A stretch of 64,000 nt of DNA from Candidatus Woesearchaeota archaeon. GTDB taxonomy: Archaea > Nanobdellota > Nanobdellia > Woesearchaeales > B29-G15. The translations under genes were made by a program, and so were the position numbers. Within the stretch, counting starts at the first letter, position 1. Every line of letters starts with the position of its first letter. This document shows, one piece after another, positions 52,693-59,887 of the stretch. The notes under the pieces were generated by a model, which saw only the letters and a list, made by a program, of their open reading frames with translations, was not told where the DNA came from and did no database searches. The stretch lies in NCBI GenBank assembly GCA_017610005.1, contig JAFCCU010000006.1:1-64000 (forward strand), written 5' to 3'.

Positions 52693-53085
52693 TTAGTAAC
52701 AGTATCCGATTAACCTGCCCCCTAAGTTTTGTTCTTTTGCTTCATAATGGGTCATGATACCTTTTGTGGTCGTTACAAGAATCATTCCAAAACCTTTTGC
52801 AGGTAAGAATCTTTTTTCATAACTTTCATAACCAACTCTTTTAACATTAAAGTTAGGCGAAATTACTCCACATTTGTTGATCTTTCCAATTAAAGTAACC
52901 AAAAATGTGCCCCCTCTAATTTCTTTTTCAACTTTTATCTCACCAATGTACCCTCTCTCTTTTAAGATATTTAGTACCTTTTCTGCGTTTTTTGAATATG
53001 GTGCTAGTGTTACCTCTGGTTTACCGATTGTATCTGCATTAAGTAGCTTACTTAGCACATTTGCGAGTGGATTGTGAGTAGTCAT
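52693..53085 (-). CDS. rps8: Ribosomal protein S8 (uS8)
   Basis: A 130-residue small-subunit protein binding the central domain of 16S rRNA. NPLANVLSKLLNAD at the start and RFLPAKGFGMILVTTTKGIMT near residue 92 are typical. Ordinary length. It is separated from S14 by 9 bases. Confidence 0.95.
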   Translation of the reverse strand: MTTHNPLANVLSKLLNADTIGKPEVTLAPYSKNAEKVLNILKERGYIGEIKVEKEIRGGTFLVTLIGKINKCGVISPNFNVKRVGYESYEKRFLPAKGFGMILVTTTKGIMTHYEAKEQNLGGRLIGYCY

Positions 53086-53094
53086 TTTTTCACC

Positions 53095-53325
53095 TTAACT
53101 ATATTTTTTAAACCCAATTTTAGGGGCAATTTCTCTAAAGCATTTTCTGCAAAGTCCAATTGAATATTTTCCAATGTGCCCTTTGTTACTTCCACACCTT
53201 TTACAACACTTTGTTGTTGGACCAAATTTTCTATCCTTAGGTTTATTGTGTTTTTCAAATTTCTTTGCCTTCACTGGCTTATGATCAAGTTGCGTGAACA
53301 TCTTCTTGTAATTGCTTACAGTCAT
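53095..53325 (-). CDS. rps14: Ribosomal protein S14 (uS14), zinc-binding type
   Basis: A 76-residue small-subunit protein. The zinc site is [19 protein letters not shown] plus KC (about residues 41-62), i.e. a CxxC...CxxC set. It is a little longer at the N-terminus than typical archaeal S14 (about 55 residues), with [18 protein letters not shown]. It overlaps L5 by 4 bases. Confidence 0.93.
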   Translation of the reverse strand: MTVSNYKKMFTQLDHKPVKAKKFEKHNKPKDRKFGPTTKCCKRCGSNKGHIGKYSIGLCRKCFREIAPKIGFKKYS

Positions 53326-53837
53326 TCTTTATCACCGACAGTAGTCTTAAATTCTTTAACAAAAAACTCAATTGCTTCAACCTTTGGAATTCTATGGTCG
53401 ATTGGAATTTTTTGTGGTCTTAATCTCCTCTTTCTGATTCTAAATCCAGGCCTAGTAAGAGTAACACTTACTTGAAAGCCCATCATTCCAATTGTTGGAT
53501 CATACTTCATACCGGGAATGTTAATATACTCAGTTACTCCAAATGAGATATTCCCATTATCATCAAAATTTCTTTCAGATAATTTATTTTCAAGAGCTTC
53601 AAGAAACAACTTAACAAGTTCCTTTGCTTTTGGGCCCCTAATGGTTGTTTTACATCCAAGAGCAAGGCCAGGTCTAACTCCCCAACCAGGGATTCTCTTG
53701 GTAGTAAATGTTTTTACGACTTTTGTGCCAGAGATCATTCCCATAAGCTGAATTCCCTTCTTGAGTTTAGCCTCATCCTTGCCTGCTCCAACATTTAGAG
53801 TAAGCTTCTCGATTTTAATTGTCCTCATTGGGTTCAT
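53322..53837 (-). CDS. rpl5: Ribosomal protein L5 (uL5)
   Basis: A 171-residue large-subunit protein contacting 5S rRNA and t[22 protein letters not shown] at the start, [20 protein letters not shown] (residues 40-59), and [16 protein letters not shown] near residue 104 match. It overlaps S4e by ATGA. Confidence 0.95.
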   Translation of the reverse strand: MNPMRTIKIEKLTLNVGAGKDEAKLKKGIQLMGMISGTKVVKTFTTKRIPGWGVRPGLALGCKTTIRGPKAKELVKLFLEALENKLSERNFDDNGNISFGVTEYINIPGMKYDPTIGMMGFQVSVTLTRPGFRIRKRRLRPQKIPIDHRIPKVEAIEFFVKEFKTTVGDKE

Positions 53838-54511
53838 CTTACTTTTACCTTTTTACTAATTAAAAATAAATTCCTAATTGGGATCACATGGCTTTCTTCG
53901 CCAATTTTAATTTCTGCAACTTTCTCTTCAATTTTTCCTACTTGTGCAATTGACCCTCTAAAACTTCCACCAACAAGCAATGCTTGGGCCCCAGTTTTTA
54001 AGGTAACGTGATCAATTATCTTGTTCTCAGATACGTCAAACAAAACAGTCTCACCAAGTTTAGGTTTAATTTTAGTTTCTAAAATATTATAGCCATTATG
54101 GCAATTTAATTGAGGTGTTCCATTCTTAATTAAAGTGATGCGTCTGACCTTGCAAGGGATTAGATTGGCATCAGTTTTTGTTGTCTCAACAACATTTAAC
54201 TTTCCTTGTTCATCAAAACTGATTCTTAGATAAATGCCCTTAGTTGGAACAGATATAACATCCATGAATCCTACTTGATATTTAAAATCAGAAACTCTTG
54301 TACCATTTACTAGCACAGTTTCATCGGTTAATGCTCTTTTAACTTCTTTAGTGGAAGTGCATAATTTTAAGTCTTTTAAAACTGTTCCAATGCTCTTTCC
54401 CATTCTTAGAGGATGTCCGCCTGGTCTTGGCTTAATAATATACTTCTCAGCTTTACGCTTAAGCTTCCATGTATTTGGGCATGCATGCCTCTTAAGGTGT
54501 CTTTTTGTCAT
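53834..54511 (-). CDS. rps4e: Ribosomal protein S4e
   Basis: A 225-residue archaeal/eukaryotic small-subunit protein with S4-like and KOW-like parts. The ATG at 54511 gives the family start MTKRHLKRHACPNTWKLKRK; an upstream frame from 54550 adds 13 non-conserved residues within L24. RPGGHPLRMGKSIGTVLKDL and VRRITLIKNGTPQLNCHNGYN (split) are conserved blocks. It overlaps L24 by about 20 bases. Confidence 0.95.
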   Translation of the reverse strand: MTKRHLKRHACPNTWKLKRKAEKYIIKPRPGGHPLRMGKSIGTVLKDLKLCTSTKEVKRALTDETVLVNGTRVSDFKYQVGFMDVISVPTKGIYLRISFDEQGKLNVVETTKTDANLIPCKVRRITLIKNGTPQLNCHNGYNILETKIKPKLGETVLFDVSENKIIDHVTLKTGAQALLVGGSFRGSIAQVGKIEEKVAEIKIGEESHVIPIRNLFLISKKVKVR

Positions 54512-54887
54512 TTTTTCTATTAAGTATTGCCTGTCTTTTTTTGTCGTCAAGTTTTAATTCAACGATTTGGCAGTTTGAAGGATCAATAAATGGAAACACT
54601 TTAGTCCCATCATTTTTTGTGATCTCAATGCCGTTAATGCTTACTTTTAATTTTTTTAAGTCAACACTTTTAACAGTGCCTTCTTTGCCTGAAAATTTGC
54701 CCCGAAGGACTTTAACTTTGTCTCCAGTTCTAATCCCAAAAGATCTCATCTCATGTTTCTTTCGTAAAATTGGAGATAATGGAGCTCTAAGCATCTTTTG
54801 CTTTATATGTAGCGGAGCATTTAATCTATACTTCCTCTGCTTTCTAGGTTGCTTGCTACTAGTCCATGAAGTTGAAAATTTTTTCAT
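54492..54887 (-). CDS. rpl24: Ribosomal protein L24 (uL24)
   Basis: A 131-residue large-subunit assembly protein with a KOW motif in IRTGDKVKVLRGKFSGKEG (about residues 50-68). SWTSSKQPRKQRKYRLNAPL at the start is the archaeal N-terminal part. Ordinary length. It is one base from L14. Confidence 0.95.
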   Translation of the reverse strand: MKKFSTSWTSSKQPRKQRKYRLNAPLHIKQKMLRAPLSPILRKKHEMRSFGIRTGDKVKVLRGKFSGKEGTVKSVDLKKLKVSINGIEITKNDGTKVFPFIDPSNCQIVELKLDDKKRQAILNRKNDKKTP

Positions 54888-54888
54888 T

Positions 54889-55290
54889 TTATATGATGAT
54901 ATTTGCTAATTTTGCAACAGCAGGCCACCTATCGCAAGCCTCCTTTGCTACTGCTCCTTTTATCATTGTCCCTTTGGGATTACCTTTTTCGTCTTTACAA
55001 ACGACAACTGCATTGTCTTCAAATTTTACTCGTGTACCATCTGGTCTTCTATATGATTTTTTTTGCCTAACAATTACAGCCGGGAAGATTTGCTTCTTAA
55101 GTCCAGGTTCTCCCTTTTTAACAGCAATGGTAACTAAATCACCCACTCCTCCTGCTTGCAATCTACCTTTTTTAGTTTTATGGCCCTTAACAGAAATGAT
55201 TTGCACAATTTTGGCACCTGAGTTATCACTAGTTGCAAGGACTGTGCCTGCATTTAATGCTCTTGTAACTCTTGCCTTATTTGATTTCAT
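54889..55290 (-). CDS. rpl14: Ribosomal protein L14 (uL14)
   Basis: A 133-residue large-subunit protein at the subunit interface. ATSDNSGAKIVQIISVKGHK (residues 19-38), then GVGDLVTIAVKKGEP and VIVRQKKSYRRPDGTRVKFED (split) are typical. It overlaps the S17 stop by 4 bases (ATGA). Confidence 0.95.
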   Translation of the reverse strand: MKSNKARVTRALNAGTVLATSDNSGAKIVQIISVKGHKTKKGRLQAGGVGDLVTIAVKKGEPGLKKQIFPAVIVRQKKSYRRPDGTRVKFEDNAVVVCKDEKGNPKGTMIKGAVAKEACDRWPAVAKLANIII

Positions 55291-55586
55291 TTATTAATTT
55301 CCTCAAACTTTTTTATTACTACAAACGCTTTAGTTTTTGATAATGGCCTGCATTCTTTCACTTCAACAATATCTCCTTCTTTTGCGTCAATGCAAGGAGG
55401 ATTGTGTGCTGTAATCTTTGTGTATCTTTTTTCATATCTATGGTATTTTTTTATTAAAAATTTTCTTTCAATTTCGAGGGTGATGCTGCGTTGCATCTTA
55501 GCAGACATTACCTTACCTGTAAAACCTCTTCCTCTCACCTTTAGGTGACCGTGTACAGGACATTTTGGATCGTTGCATTCTGCCAT
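55287..55586 (-). CDS. rps17: Ribosomal protein S17 (uS17)
   Basis: A 99-residue small-subunit protein. CNDPKCPVHGHLKVRGRGFTG (split) at the start with two Cys, and VEVKECRPLSKTKAFVVIKK at the end are conserved. A 37-base gap separates it from aIF1; the RNase P component 1 gene often located here in archaea is missing. Confidence 0.94.
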   Translation of the reverse strand: MAECNDPKCPVHGHLKVRGRGFTGKVMSAKMQRSITLEIERKFLIKKYHRYEKRYTKITAHNPPCIDAKEGDIVEVKECRPLSKTKAFVVIKKFEEINK

Positions 55587-55623
55587 TTTGTTACCTCATT
55601 TCAATTTTGTTCCGCAAGCAATT

Positions 55624-55935
55624 TTATCGCTTGAGGTTTATTGTACCTGGACTAAATCCCATCTTCATGAGCACGTCACGAACCTTAACCATATGGTCTC
55701 CTTGAAGTTCAATTCGACCCTCTTTGGTGGTTCCGCCGCACGCAAGCTTATTTTTAAGCCCTTTTGTTAGATCATGTAAATCGATATTTTTATCAGCAAT
55801 ACCTTCAATTAATGTATATTTTTTGCCGAACTTCCTTTTCTCGATTCGCACGGTGATTGTTTGGCTTTCTCTTGCGATAGCCTCACAAACACAAAGCTCT
55901 GATGGTAGCCCGCACTTGGTGCATATGTCAGTCAT
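55624..55935 (-). CDS. sui1: Translation initiation factor aIF1 (SUI1)
   Basis: A 103-residue initiation factor that controls start-codon choice. The N-terminal zinc-ribbon-like CTKCGLPSELCVC (residues 5-17) is followed by the SUI1 fold with KLACGGTTKEGRIELQGDH (about 67-85) and MKMGFSPGTINLKR at the end. It lies between L29 and S17, its usual place in archaeal ribosomal clusters. Start overlaps the L29 stop by 4 bases. Confidence 0.95.
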   Translation of the reverse strand: MTDICTKCGLPSELCVCEAIARESQTITVRIEKRKFGKKYTLIEGIADKNIDLHDLTKGLKNKLACGGTTKEGRIELQGDHMVKVRDVLMKMGFSPGTINLKR

Positions 55936-56141
55936 CCTTTTTGACTAACCTCCTTTTGATTTTTTACAGTAATTATCCGCGCAATAGTACGCTTGATTTG
56001 TTTAATTCTCCCTGGTTTTTCTGGGAGAGTACGAGTAGCAACTTGACTTTGTAATTTCATTAACTCTTTTTTCAAATCTACCATGCGTGAATCAAGTTCT
56101 TTAACACTTAAATTCTTAACTGAATTAAATGACTTACTCAT
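55932..56141 (-). CDS. rpl29: Ribosomal protein L29 (uL29)
   Basis: A 69-residue helical-hairpin large-subunit protein near the exit tunnel. VKELDSRMVDLKKELMKLQSQ and GRIKQIKRTIARIITVKNQKE are the two helices (each split). It overlaps the S3 stop by ATGA. Confidence 0.93.
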   Translation of the reverse strand: MSKSFNSVKNLSVKELDSRMVDLKKELMKLQSQVATRTLPEKPGRIKQIKRTIARIITVKNQKEVSQKG

Positions 56142-56896
56142 TTCTCAGCCACCTTTTCAATTTCGGGTTTTGAGTCTTCAGTTGTCTCTTCTTTCTTCTC
56201 TTTTTCTTCAACAACTTCTTTCTTTTCTACTTTTTCTTCAACCTTTACTTCTTCTTTTACTTCAGACTTTTGACTTTTGACTTCAGACTCTTTAGCTTCT
56301 TCTTCAATAGGTATAATTGAATCAGGTAAAATTACACCAGGAGGCATGATTTTTACAACAACGCCTACAACTCCTGACTTTAGCTTTGCAACCTTATATG
56401 AAATATCTACATTTTCAATTGCTGGTTCTCCACATTTTTTCAAATAACCTCTACTTACTCTCCATACTCTAGCTCTTGAACTTGGTACTTTCCCTGAAAT
56501 TAATATTTCAATACCTAATGCCCCTGCATTAAGCACATCTTCAGCAGATCTATGGATAATTGATTTAAATTTAGCTGAACCATATCTTTCTAATGAAGTT
56601 GAAATCCTTTCTGCAACAATATTTGCATCCAAATTTGGATTAAGTACTTCTGAAATCTCAATTTGTGGGTTTTCCAAATTAAACTTATTCTTCAAAGCTT
56701 CAGTTAAATCCTTAATATTCTTGCCCGATCTTCCTACAACCATTCCTGGTCTTGAGGAGTGAATAATGATTTTTTCACCAAGAGGTGTTCTTTTTACAAC
56801 TGCGCCTGAAAATCCAGCACCATTTAGGCTAGCTTCTATAAACTCCCTAATTTGGTGTTCTTTGATTTGCCTTGACACAATTTCTCGTTCTATCAT
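56138..56896 (-). CDS. rps3: Ribosomal protein S3 (uS3) with repeat-encoded tail
   Basis: A 252-residue small-subunit protein at the mRNA entry. The KH domain has IHSSRPGMVVGRSGKNIKDL (residues 45-64), and the C-terminal S3 domain has GVVVKIMPPGVILPD. The core ends near residue 197. The last 55 residues are EEAKESEVKSQKSEVKEEV and more Lys/Glu, encoded in part by a heptamer segment nearly identical to one in the former L22 tail (56214-56304 against 57050-57154). GAGG at 56902-56905 (reverse strand) precedes its ATG. Confidence 0.95.
   Translation of the reverse strand: MIEREIVSRQIKEHQIREFIEASLNGAGFSGAVVKRTPLGEKIIIHSSRPGMVVGRSGKNIKDLTEALKNKFNLENPQIEISEVLNPNLDANIVAERISTSLERYGSAKFKSIIHRSAEDVLNAGALGIEILISGKVPSSRARVWRVSRGYLKKCGEPAIENVDISYKVAKLKSGVVGVVVKIMPPGVILPDSIIPIEEEAKESEVKSQKSEVKEEVKVEEKVEKKEVVEEKEKKEETTEDSKPEIEKVAEK
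56214..56304. repeat. Heptamer module in rps3 tail
   Basis: Contains one copy of the 48-base unit (acttcag, actttt, gactttt, gacttcag, actctttagcttcttctt) at 56259-56304 plus a flanking Lys/Glu codon block. It matches the segment at 57050-57154 with few differences. Confidence 0.85.
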
Positions 56897-57205
56897 TTTT
56901 CCTCGGTCTTCTTTGAGTTTGGAGTTTGGAGTTTGGAATCTGGAGTACTTTTTTCTCCGGACTGTTGACTGTTGACTGTTGACTCTTTTAATTCTTCTTT
57001 TACAGCTGCCTTTTCAACCTTTGCTTCTTTTACAACTTCTTTCTTTACTTCTTCCTTCTTTTCTACTTTTTCTTCAACTTTTACTTCTTCTTTTACTTCT
57101 TCTTTTACTTCAGACTTTTGACTTTTGACTTCAGACTCTTTAGCTTCTTCTTTTACTTCAGACTTTTGACTTTTGACTTCAGACTCTTTAGCTTCTTCTT
57201 TTACT
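56893..57205 (-). pseudogene. Severed C-terminal tail of L22
   Basis: Reading leftward in the L22 frame with the 4-base insertion near 57206-57211 removed, the sequence is open for about 104 codons with no stop and ends at a TGA at 56893-56895. That TGA overlaps the ATG of S3 (56894-56896) as ATGA, the junction type seen at other genes of this operon. The tail would be Lys/Glu/Val-rich with SEVKSQKSEVKEEAKE units. It fills the only gap of 309 bases in the operon. A recent truncation of L22 is inferred. Confidence 0.85.
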
Positions 57206-57254
57206 TCAGTCAGACTTTTGACTTTTGACTTCAGACTCTTTAGCTTCTTCTTTT
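57107..57254. repeat. Three 48-base repeats, one with a 4-base duplication, in rpl22 region
   Basis: Copies start at 57107, 57155 and 57203. Copies 1 and 2 are 48 bases; copy 3 is 52 because tcag is doubled at 57206-57213. That doubling creates the TGA ending the present L22. Confidence 0.95.
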
Positions 57255-57739
57255 ACAACTTTTTCTTTTTTTACTGCGGACTGCGGACTGCGGACTGCGG
57301 ACTTTTTCACTTCTCCTTCAACAACAACAATTTCAACATGAGTTCTCTTTGTTTGTCTTCTTTTCTGTCTCCCATATCTCATTGGCCTTGAAGCCTGTTG
57401 AGGCACAATTGATGCAATAACTAAACCATCGGTCAATAAACCCTTATCTGAAGCATTTGATTCAACGGATTTTAGTGTTTCCAAAATAAATGTGCATGCT
57501 TTAACTGGATAACGACCTGCAGCCATTCCAGTTTTATGCCCCATATCTTTGTTAAATCTCTTAAATGGGACTGCTGCTTTCTTTTTAATAACTGATTCTA
57601 AAAATGCTTTAGCCCACTCAACATTTCTCCCTCTAAGAACCTTACAAATATTAATTGAGTGCTTAGTTGAAACCGGTAGGTTTAAACTAACAGCTCGTGC
57701 ACTGTTCTCTATTTGTTTTGTTGTATATTGGTAAGTCAT
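57206..57739 (-). CDS. rpl22: Ribosomal protein L22 (uL22), tail truncated by frameshift
   Basis: A 177-residue large-subunit protein lining the exit tunnel. ARAVSLNLPVSTKHSINICK (residues 14-33), then KRFNKDMGHKTGMAAGRYPVK and GRQKRRQTKRTHVEIVVVEG are conserved, and the core ends near residue 141. The added tail has SAVRSPQSAV, encoded by gcggact heptamers, then ESEVKSQKSD where it stops. A 4-base duplication in the repeat caused the early stop; about 104 more codons of tail remain open downstream. The core is intact, so function should be retained. Confidence 0.95.
   Translation of the reverse strand: MTYQYTTKQIENSARAVSLNLPVSTKHSINICKVLRGRNVEWAKAFLESVIKKKAAVPFKRFNKDMGHKTGMAAGRYPVKACTFILETLKSVESNASDKGLLTDGLVIASIVPQQASRPMRYGRQKRRQTKRTHVEIVVVEGEVKKSAVRSPQSAVKKEKVVKEEAKESEVKSQKSD
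57274..57304. repeat. Four ctgcgga heptamers inside rpl22
   Basis: Four identical 7-base units ctgcgga plus ctt. Read in the coding strand they give VRSPQSAV. A GC-rich sequence variant of the family, uniform within the array. Confidence 0.9.
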
Positions 57740-57740
57740 C

Positions 57741-58121
57741 TTATCTCACTGATAATGCTGAACTACTCCTTGTTGCCCCAATACCTGGGGCATGGTGTTC
57801 AACATATTTTCTTGTTAGGGAAAACTCTCCTAAATAATGTCCAACCATCTCAGGTTGGATAATTACGTTTACATAAGTTTTACCATTGTGAATTTGAATT
57901 CTTCTGCCAACCATTAATGGAAGTACAATCATATCTCTACAATGGGTTTTTGGTGCTTCTTTCTTTTCAAGTGCTTTTAAAAATTTCTTCTGAGCTTCAG
58001 TTAATCCCCTAATCAGGGTTCTTCTTTGTCTTGCAGGAAGTAAAACTGCAAACTCATTGATACTTAGAGTCTTTAACTCTTCGATGCTTTTTCCCCGATA
58101 TTTAAATTCTTTAAGTACCAT
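57741..58121 (-). CDS. rps19: Ribosomal protein S19 (uS19)
   Basis: A 126-residue small-subunit head protein. KTHCRDMIVLPLMVGRRIQIH (split, from residue 57), then IIQPEMVGHYLGEFSLTRK and HHAPGIGATRSS at the end match archaeal S19. It is one base from the L22 start. No extension. Confidence 0.95.
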   Translation of the reverse strand: MVLKEFKYRGKSIEELKTLSINEFAVLLPARQRRTLIRGLTEAQKKFLKALEKKEAPKTHCRDMIVLPLMVGRRIQIHNGKTYVNVIIQPEMVGHYLGEFSLTRKYVEHHAPGIGATRSSSALSVR

Positions 58122-58126
58122 TTTAT

Positions 58127-58831
58127 TTACCTCCTATACCCTGTTCTTCTCGGTCTGATCTTTCCAACCTTTCTACCAGGTGGAGCGTTCTTTGGAGCAA
58201 TTGTTGGAGTTCCCTTGTGTGCACTTGAAGATCCACCATATGGGTGATCTACTGCATTCATTGCAACTCCGCTTGTTCTTGGATAAATACCCCCTTTTGC
58301 TCTCTTTTTGTGATGCGCCTTACCTGCCTTTACAATTGGTTTGTCTACTCTTCCTGAACCAGCTGCCCTACCAATAGTGGCTCTACACTTTGAATTAAAT
58401 TTCTTAACAGCTTTTGAAGGAAGTTTAACTGATACTGACTCATCACTTTTTGAAACGATTTTTGCAAAAGTTCCTGAAGCCCTAACAAACTTTCCACCAT
58501 CTCCTGGTCTTGCTTCAAGATTATAAACCATTGCGCCTGGAGGTAATTCTCCAAGTTCTTTAATATCTCCTGGAAGTGCACTGCCTGTGCCACCAACTGT
58601 TACTTCTTGGCCAACATGCATGTTTTCTCCACCGATAATTAACCATTTTTCTCCAGCAACATTTAATTTTATTAAGGGTGAACTATGACCTGGGCAATTA
58701 ACAATATCACTAACAACACCAACAGCTTCAACAGAGGCTTTATACTTTGCCTTGCCCACAAACCTAAAGCTATTAACTCTATAACTAGGTGAGCCCTTTC
58801 CTCGCTTTTGTTGTCTTAATTTCTTACCCAT
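58127..58831 (-). CDS. rpl2: Ribosomal protein L2 (uL2)
   Basis: A 234-residue large-subunit protein near the peptidyl transferase centre. RQQKRGKGSPSYRVNSFRF at the start, and NAVDHPYGGSSSAHKGTP near residue 191 with the conserved His region, are clear. Ordinary archaeal length. It is one base from L23. Confidence 0.96.
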   Translation of the reverse strand: MGKKLRQQKRGKGSPSYRVNSFRFVGKAKYKASVEAVGVVSDIVNCPGHSSPLIKLNVAGEKWLIIGGENMHVGQEVTVGGTGSALPGDIKELGELPPGAMVYNLEARPGDGGKFVRASGTFAKIVSKSDESVSVKLPSKAVKKFNSKCRATIGRAAGSGRVDKPIVKAGKAHHKKRAKGGIYPRTSGVAMNAVDHPYGGSSSAHKGTPTIAPKNAPPGRKVGKIRPRRTGYRR

Positions 58832-58832
58832 T

Positions 58833-59087
58833 TCACATCATACCTAATTGAGTTGCAACATCCAATGCTGAAGTTTCTGCGCTAAGTGTTACGTATGCTT
58901 TTTTAATTCCCTTTGGGGAAACCATAAAATTAATTCCAATAATTTTTACTTTAAAAAGTGTTTCAAGCTCTTTTTTTGTTGTCTCTTTAGTTGCACTTCT
59001 GTCTACGACAAATACCATCTTATTCTCTGATTCCATAAGTCTTAAACTCTTTTCAGTGCTTAGTGGATATTTGATTATTTGGTTCAT
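58833..59087 (-). CDS. rpl23: Ribosomal protein L23 (uL23)
   Basis: An 84-residue large-subunit protein at the tunnel exit, a docking site for SRP. IIKYPLSTEKSLRLMESENK at the start and VKIIGINFMVSPKGIKKAYV later are typical. It overlaps L4 by 4 bases. Confidence 0.95.
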   Translation of the reverse strand: MNQIIKYPLSTEKSLRLMESENKMVFVVDRSATKETTKKELETLFKVKIIGINFMVSPKGIKKAYVTLSAETSALDVATQLGMM

Positions 59088-59887
59088 AGGAACAACCCTT
59101 CATTTAATTTATTTAATGCGCCTTTTGTCCAGATAGTTAGTCTTCCTGGATTTCTGCCAGGAGCAAGTAGTTCAACATTTAAGTTTTCAACTGAAACTAT
59201 TTCGGCCCCTGGAATATTTAAGGCTGATTTTTGTAAATTGCATGTGGTAGCTACTACAAATAAAATTCCTCTCTTTGTTTTATACTTCCTTCCTCTTGAT
59301 TTGCCTCTTCCAGCTCTTACTTTTCTTACACTAGTTCGTTCAAGCTCTTCAGTAAAACCTAATTTAATTAAGGTTTTATGTAAATCATTGGTCTTTGCAA
59401 TTTTACAAATATCATCATCTAAAATAAACGGATAATTTAAAGGAACTCTGTGGCCTCTTGCCTTAACAGTTTCTGGGAGAATTGTTGCTGCAATTGCAGA
59501 TCTAATTGCTTTTCTTCTTTCTTTAATGGGCATATCTCTTTCATTAATCTTTTCTGCTTTTGGAGCGTGTGCCCTTGCACCACCCACAGTATTTGGGGCA
59601 GTTGCACCGATCCAGTTTAATCTTCTTCCCCTTCTACTAATGATTTTTCTTGGGGTCCTTGAAATTCCAAAGCCGTAACTTCCTCTGTATGCTCTTCTTC
59701 GCTTTGAAAGCTTAGAAGAATACTTGTTTCCAGCCATTGGATCAGCACCATAAGCTTGAATTTGGTTCATTTCAAAAATATACACTGCTTTTCTGATTAA
59801 GTCTTCTCTTACTGGTTCAGAAAATTGGACTGGTAAGTCAACTTTTCCAGTTTCAGTCTTTGATTTGTTAATCAGAGGTAGTTTCAT
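59084..59887 (-). CDS. rpl4: Ribosomal protein L4 (uL4)
   Basis: A 267-residue large-subunit protein with a tunnel-lining loop. SRRGRRLNWIGATAPNTVGG (about residues 83-102) lies in the loop, and KVRAGRGKSRGRKYKTKRG near 188 is conserved. Length is normal for archaea. In bacteria L4 represses its own operon through the leader; the structured leader here invites the same question. It overlaps L3 by 4 bases. Confidence 0.96.
   Translation of the reverse strand: MKLPLINKSKTETGKVDLPVQFSEPVREDLIRKAVYIFEMNQIQAYGADPMAGNKYSSKLSKRRRAYRGSYGFGISRTPRKIISRRGRRLNWIGATAPNTVGGARAHAPKAEKINERDMPIKERRKAIRSAIAATILPETVKARGHRVPLNYPFILDDDICKIAKTNDLHKTLIKLGFTEELERTSVRKVRAGRGKSRGRKYKTKRGILFVVATTCNLQKSALNIPGAEIVSVENLNVELLAPGRNPGRLTIWTKGALNKLNEGLFL

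Noticed and set aside
54866-55297. 143-codon rightward frame opposite L14
   Set aside because: Antisense shadow of a conserved ribosomal protein gene.
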